Source of the DNA: Lachnospiraceae bacterium
Lineage (GTDB): Bacteria > Bacillota > Clostridia > Lachnospirales > Lachnospiraceae
DNA: 64,000 nucleotides
Assembly: GCA_022510565.1 (NCBI GenBank)
Contig: JAFLTE010000007.1
Coordinates: forward strand, 62,001-126,000
Reading direction: 5' to 3'
The notes under the pieces were generated by a model. That model had not been told where the DNA came from, did no database searches, and saw only the letters and a list, made by a program, of their open reading frames with translations. Shown here one piece after another: positions 62,174-64,000 of the stretch. Position 1 is the stretch's first letter; each line of letters starts with the position of its first letter. A program made the position numbers and the translations under genes.

Positions 62174-64000
62174 GCATGTATGGGAAAATTTCAAAGAAAA
62201 CTTCATAAACATGGTCACCTCCAGACTGCTGGTTCTCGTACTTGTCTTATTCGGTATGGGCGGATACCTGATTTACACAATTTTTCAGCTTCAGATTGTT
62301 CATGGACAAGAGTATTACAATAACTTTCAGTTAAGTATTACGAAGGAACGTACGATATTGCCCACCAGAGGCAACATTCTGGACAGAAACGGTAATCTTC
62401 TTGCCTACAATGAATTGGCGTACTCCGTCACCATAGAAGACGTCTATGAATCCGGCAGAAATAAGAATGCTAATCTGAATGCTACAATTTTAAAATTGAT
62501 TGATATGATTGAGAGTAACGGGGACCAGATCATCAATGATTTTCACATTGTTTTGGACAGTAACGGAAACTATCAATATAATGTGAGCGGTACTCAGCTG
62601 CTTCGATTTTTGGCTGACGTCTACGGACATCCCCTTATCAATGATTTAGAGGAGCGGGAAAGAACAGCTACGCCGGATGAGGTGATTGACTATCTGTGCG
62701 GCACATCTCCTTCATCACGCTACGGTATCGGTGATTACAAAATTGCCGGCGATACATCCAGCTTTACACCGGGCTATGGCTACAGTAAGGAGGAAGTTCT
62801 GAAGCTGATTAATATCCGCTATGCAATGAGCGCCAACAGCTTTCAGAAATATATTGCTACCACGGTTGCCAATAACGTATCTGAAAGAACAGTCGCAGTG
62901 GTGATGGAAAATGCAGATGTCCTTGACGGTGTGTCCATCTCGGAGGGAACTGTCCGCAGATATAATGACAGTATTTATTTTTCACAGATTATCGGCTATA
63001 CCGGAAGGATCAACCAAGAGGAATTGGAGGAACTCCAGGCGGTGGATGAGACCTATGATCTGAACGATACTGTAGGTAAATCCGGCATAGAGGCGTCCAT
63101 GGAGACAATCCTTCAAGGTAAGAAAGGTTCCGAGACCGTCTATGTTGATAATCTCGGCAAGGTTATCGAGACGAGCGACCGAATCGAATCTATCGCAGGA
63201 AAGGACATATATCTGACAGTTGATTCCGATCTGCAAAGAGTCGGTTATCACATACTGGAATCCCGACTGGCCGGTATTCTGCTTGATAAAATCGATAATA
63301 TTAAGGAATTTGAAGTGCCGGAGGGCGGAAGCGGCGGAAATATCAGAATCCCAATCTATGATGTCTATTACGCTTGCATCAACAACAATATTATAAATAC
63401 ATCTCATTTTAAGTCGGATTACGCAAAAGAGACAGAGCGACTTGTATATGAAACATATTTGAATAAAAAATCGAGAGTGTTTGCCACGTTGCGTGAAGAA
63501 TTGGAAACAACGTGTACGCCCTATGAGAATCTGACGGATGAGTACAAAAACTATGAGAGCTACATTGTATCAGAGGTACTTTACGATCGAAATATTATTA
63601 TGCAGTCGGCTTTAGACCGCAATGACGAGACCTATATTGCCTGGACGAGAGAAGAGGTTATCAGTTTAAACGAGTATTTGAATTATGCTATCGCCCAAAA
63701 CTGGATCAACGTCTCTGCACTCGATATCGATTCGCGATACTCGGATTCCGTCGAAATATATAATAAAATTCTGGATTATATATTTGATTATCTTGATACG
63801 GACGGGGCTTTTGACAAGCGGATGTACCGCTATATGATCAACAATGACGAACTGACCGGAAAACAGATCTGTGAGCTGCTTCTTGAGCAGAATCTTGTTG
63901 AGATCCCGGAGGACGAGCTGCGCCAGTTTGAAGCAGGACGCGAGACGGCCTATGTTTTTATGAGAAACCGCATCGAAAATCTGGATATCACGCCGGCACA
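62166..64000 (+). CDS. mrdA: Penicillin-binding protein 2 (MrdA-like), 3' end outside window
   Basis: At least 611 residues are present and the frame is open at the window end. Best start is TTG 62166 (AAGGAG about 11 nt upstream), reading LFEHVWENF. Membrane anchor at about 19-45, then KERTILPTRGNILDRNGNLLAYNE and the dimerisation region with GYTGRINQEELEEL, DTVGKSGIEASMETILQGKKGSE. After TVDSDLQRVGYHILESRLAGIL, where PBP2 normally soon reaches its active site, more than 200 residues of unrelated-looking helical sequence follow and the SxxK has not appeared by 64000. This fits the enlarged PBP2 of Lachnospiraceae. Works with MreBCD in side-wall synthesis. Confidence 0.88.
   Translation, partial: MFEHVWENFKENFINMVTSRLLVLVLVLFGMGGYLIYTIFQLQIVHGQEYYNNFQLSITKERTILPTRGNILDRNGNLLAYNELAYSVTIEDVYESGRNKNANLNATILKLIDMIESNGDQIINDFHIVLDSNGNYQYNVSGTQLLRFLADVYGHPLINDLEERERTATPDEVIDYLCGTSPSSRYGIGDYKIAGDTSSFTPGYGYSKEEVLKLINIRYAMSANSFQKYIATTVANNVSERTVAVVMENADVLDGVSISEGTVRRYNDSIYFSQIIGYTGRINQEELEELQAVDETYDLNDTVGKSGIEASMETILQGKKGSETVYVDNLGKVIETSDRIESIAGKDIYLTVDSDLQRVGYHILESRLAGILLDKIDNIKEFEVPEGGSGGNIRIPIYDVYYACINNNIINTSHFKSDYAKETERLVYETYLNKKSRVFATLREELETTCTPYENLTDEYKNYESYIVSEVLYDRNIIMQSALDRNDETYIAWTREEVISLNEYLNYAIAQNWINVSALDIDSRYSDSVEIYNKILDYIFDYLDTDGAFDKRMYRYMINNDELTGKQICELLLEQNLVEIPEDELRQFEAGRETAYVFMRNRIENLDITPA

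Noticed and set aside
1-64000. CRISPR arrays, rRNA and tRNA genes
   Set aside because: No regularly spaced direct repeats, no rRNA-like sequence and no cloverleaf with CCA/TTC arm features were noticed, though short tRNAs cannot be excluded without a scanning program.

Overview
The window looks like chromosome of an anaerobic, spore-forming Firmicute, most likely family Lachnospiraceae. Supporting signs are strong AGGAGG-type ribosome sites, many small overlapping operons, cotJABC and gerW sporulation genes, a monomeric [FeFe] hydrogenase, HflK/HflC and TrpS/GltX of clostridial type, and a 46-residue membrane protein and MreB variant of a kind I associate with this family. Identifications come from reading motifs only; no database search was possible.

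Layout. 1-3.8 kb: end of an alpha-L-rhamnosidase-like gene, a frameshifted pnuC, a nitroreductase and a c-di-GMP phosphodiesterase (EAL) with a degenerate GGDEF domain. 3.9-9.4 kb: the spore-coat operon cotJA-cotJB-cotJC on the minus strand, whose cotJC is split by a 4,455-bp element carrying a large serine recombinase, two small ORFs, a wrecked winged-helix regulator, a lipoprotein and an HTH/membrane regulator. 9.5-17.9 kb: GldA/GldG-like ABC exporter, [FeFe] hydrogenase, gltX, a UvrD-type helicase and a DUF1292 protein. 18-28 kb: a GH13 protein without catalytic residues, a DUF5662 protein, a repetitive Cys/Asn/Asp-rich protein, trpS, a histidine phosphatase, hflK/hflC, a TPR plus DUF4037 pair and small membrane proteins. 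28-33 kb: NusG-II/Gx-transporter pair, ruvAB, a coiled-coil protein, a radical-SAM gene that has lost its iron-sulfur motif, and zapA. 33-47.8 kb: U32 peptidase, FtsW/PBP pair, HD-GYP-like protein, DUF2953-gerW, J-domain protein, rpmB, Asp23, fakA, recG and a DegV protein. 47.9-58.6 kb: miaB, mutS, mutL and miaA, with a small accessory island between mutS and mutL. 58.7-64 kb: DUF4321, radC, mreBCD and the start of a large PBP2.

Most striking point. The two parts of cotJC (8976-8572 and 4116-3913, minus strand) join in frame exactly at a shared GA dinucleotide to give a continuous 202-codon CotJC that reads DMAAEQKART across the junction. Joining the two element ends creates a near-symmetric site: two 25-bp arms, 19 of 25 positions matching, around GA. 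This is the architecture of a large serine recombinase attachment site. GA cores are also what TnpX/TndX-type recombinases are known to use. Precise excision would therefore rebuild the coat gene, as skin-like elements do for sigK. Whether excision is tied to sporulation, or this is just a transposon that landed in cotJC, cannot be decided from sequence.

The remaining genes are mainly housekeeping: translation (gltX, trpS, miaA, miaB, rpmB), repair and recombination (ruvAB, recG, mutS, mutL, radC), and envelope and division (zapA, FtsW/PBP, mreBCD, PBP2). Several carry notable residue changes in catalytic motifs: the GH13 protein, MreB, the HD-GYP protein and the GGDEF domain.
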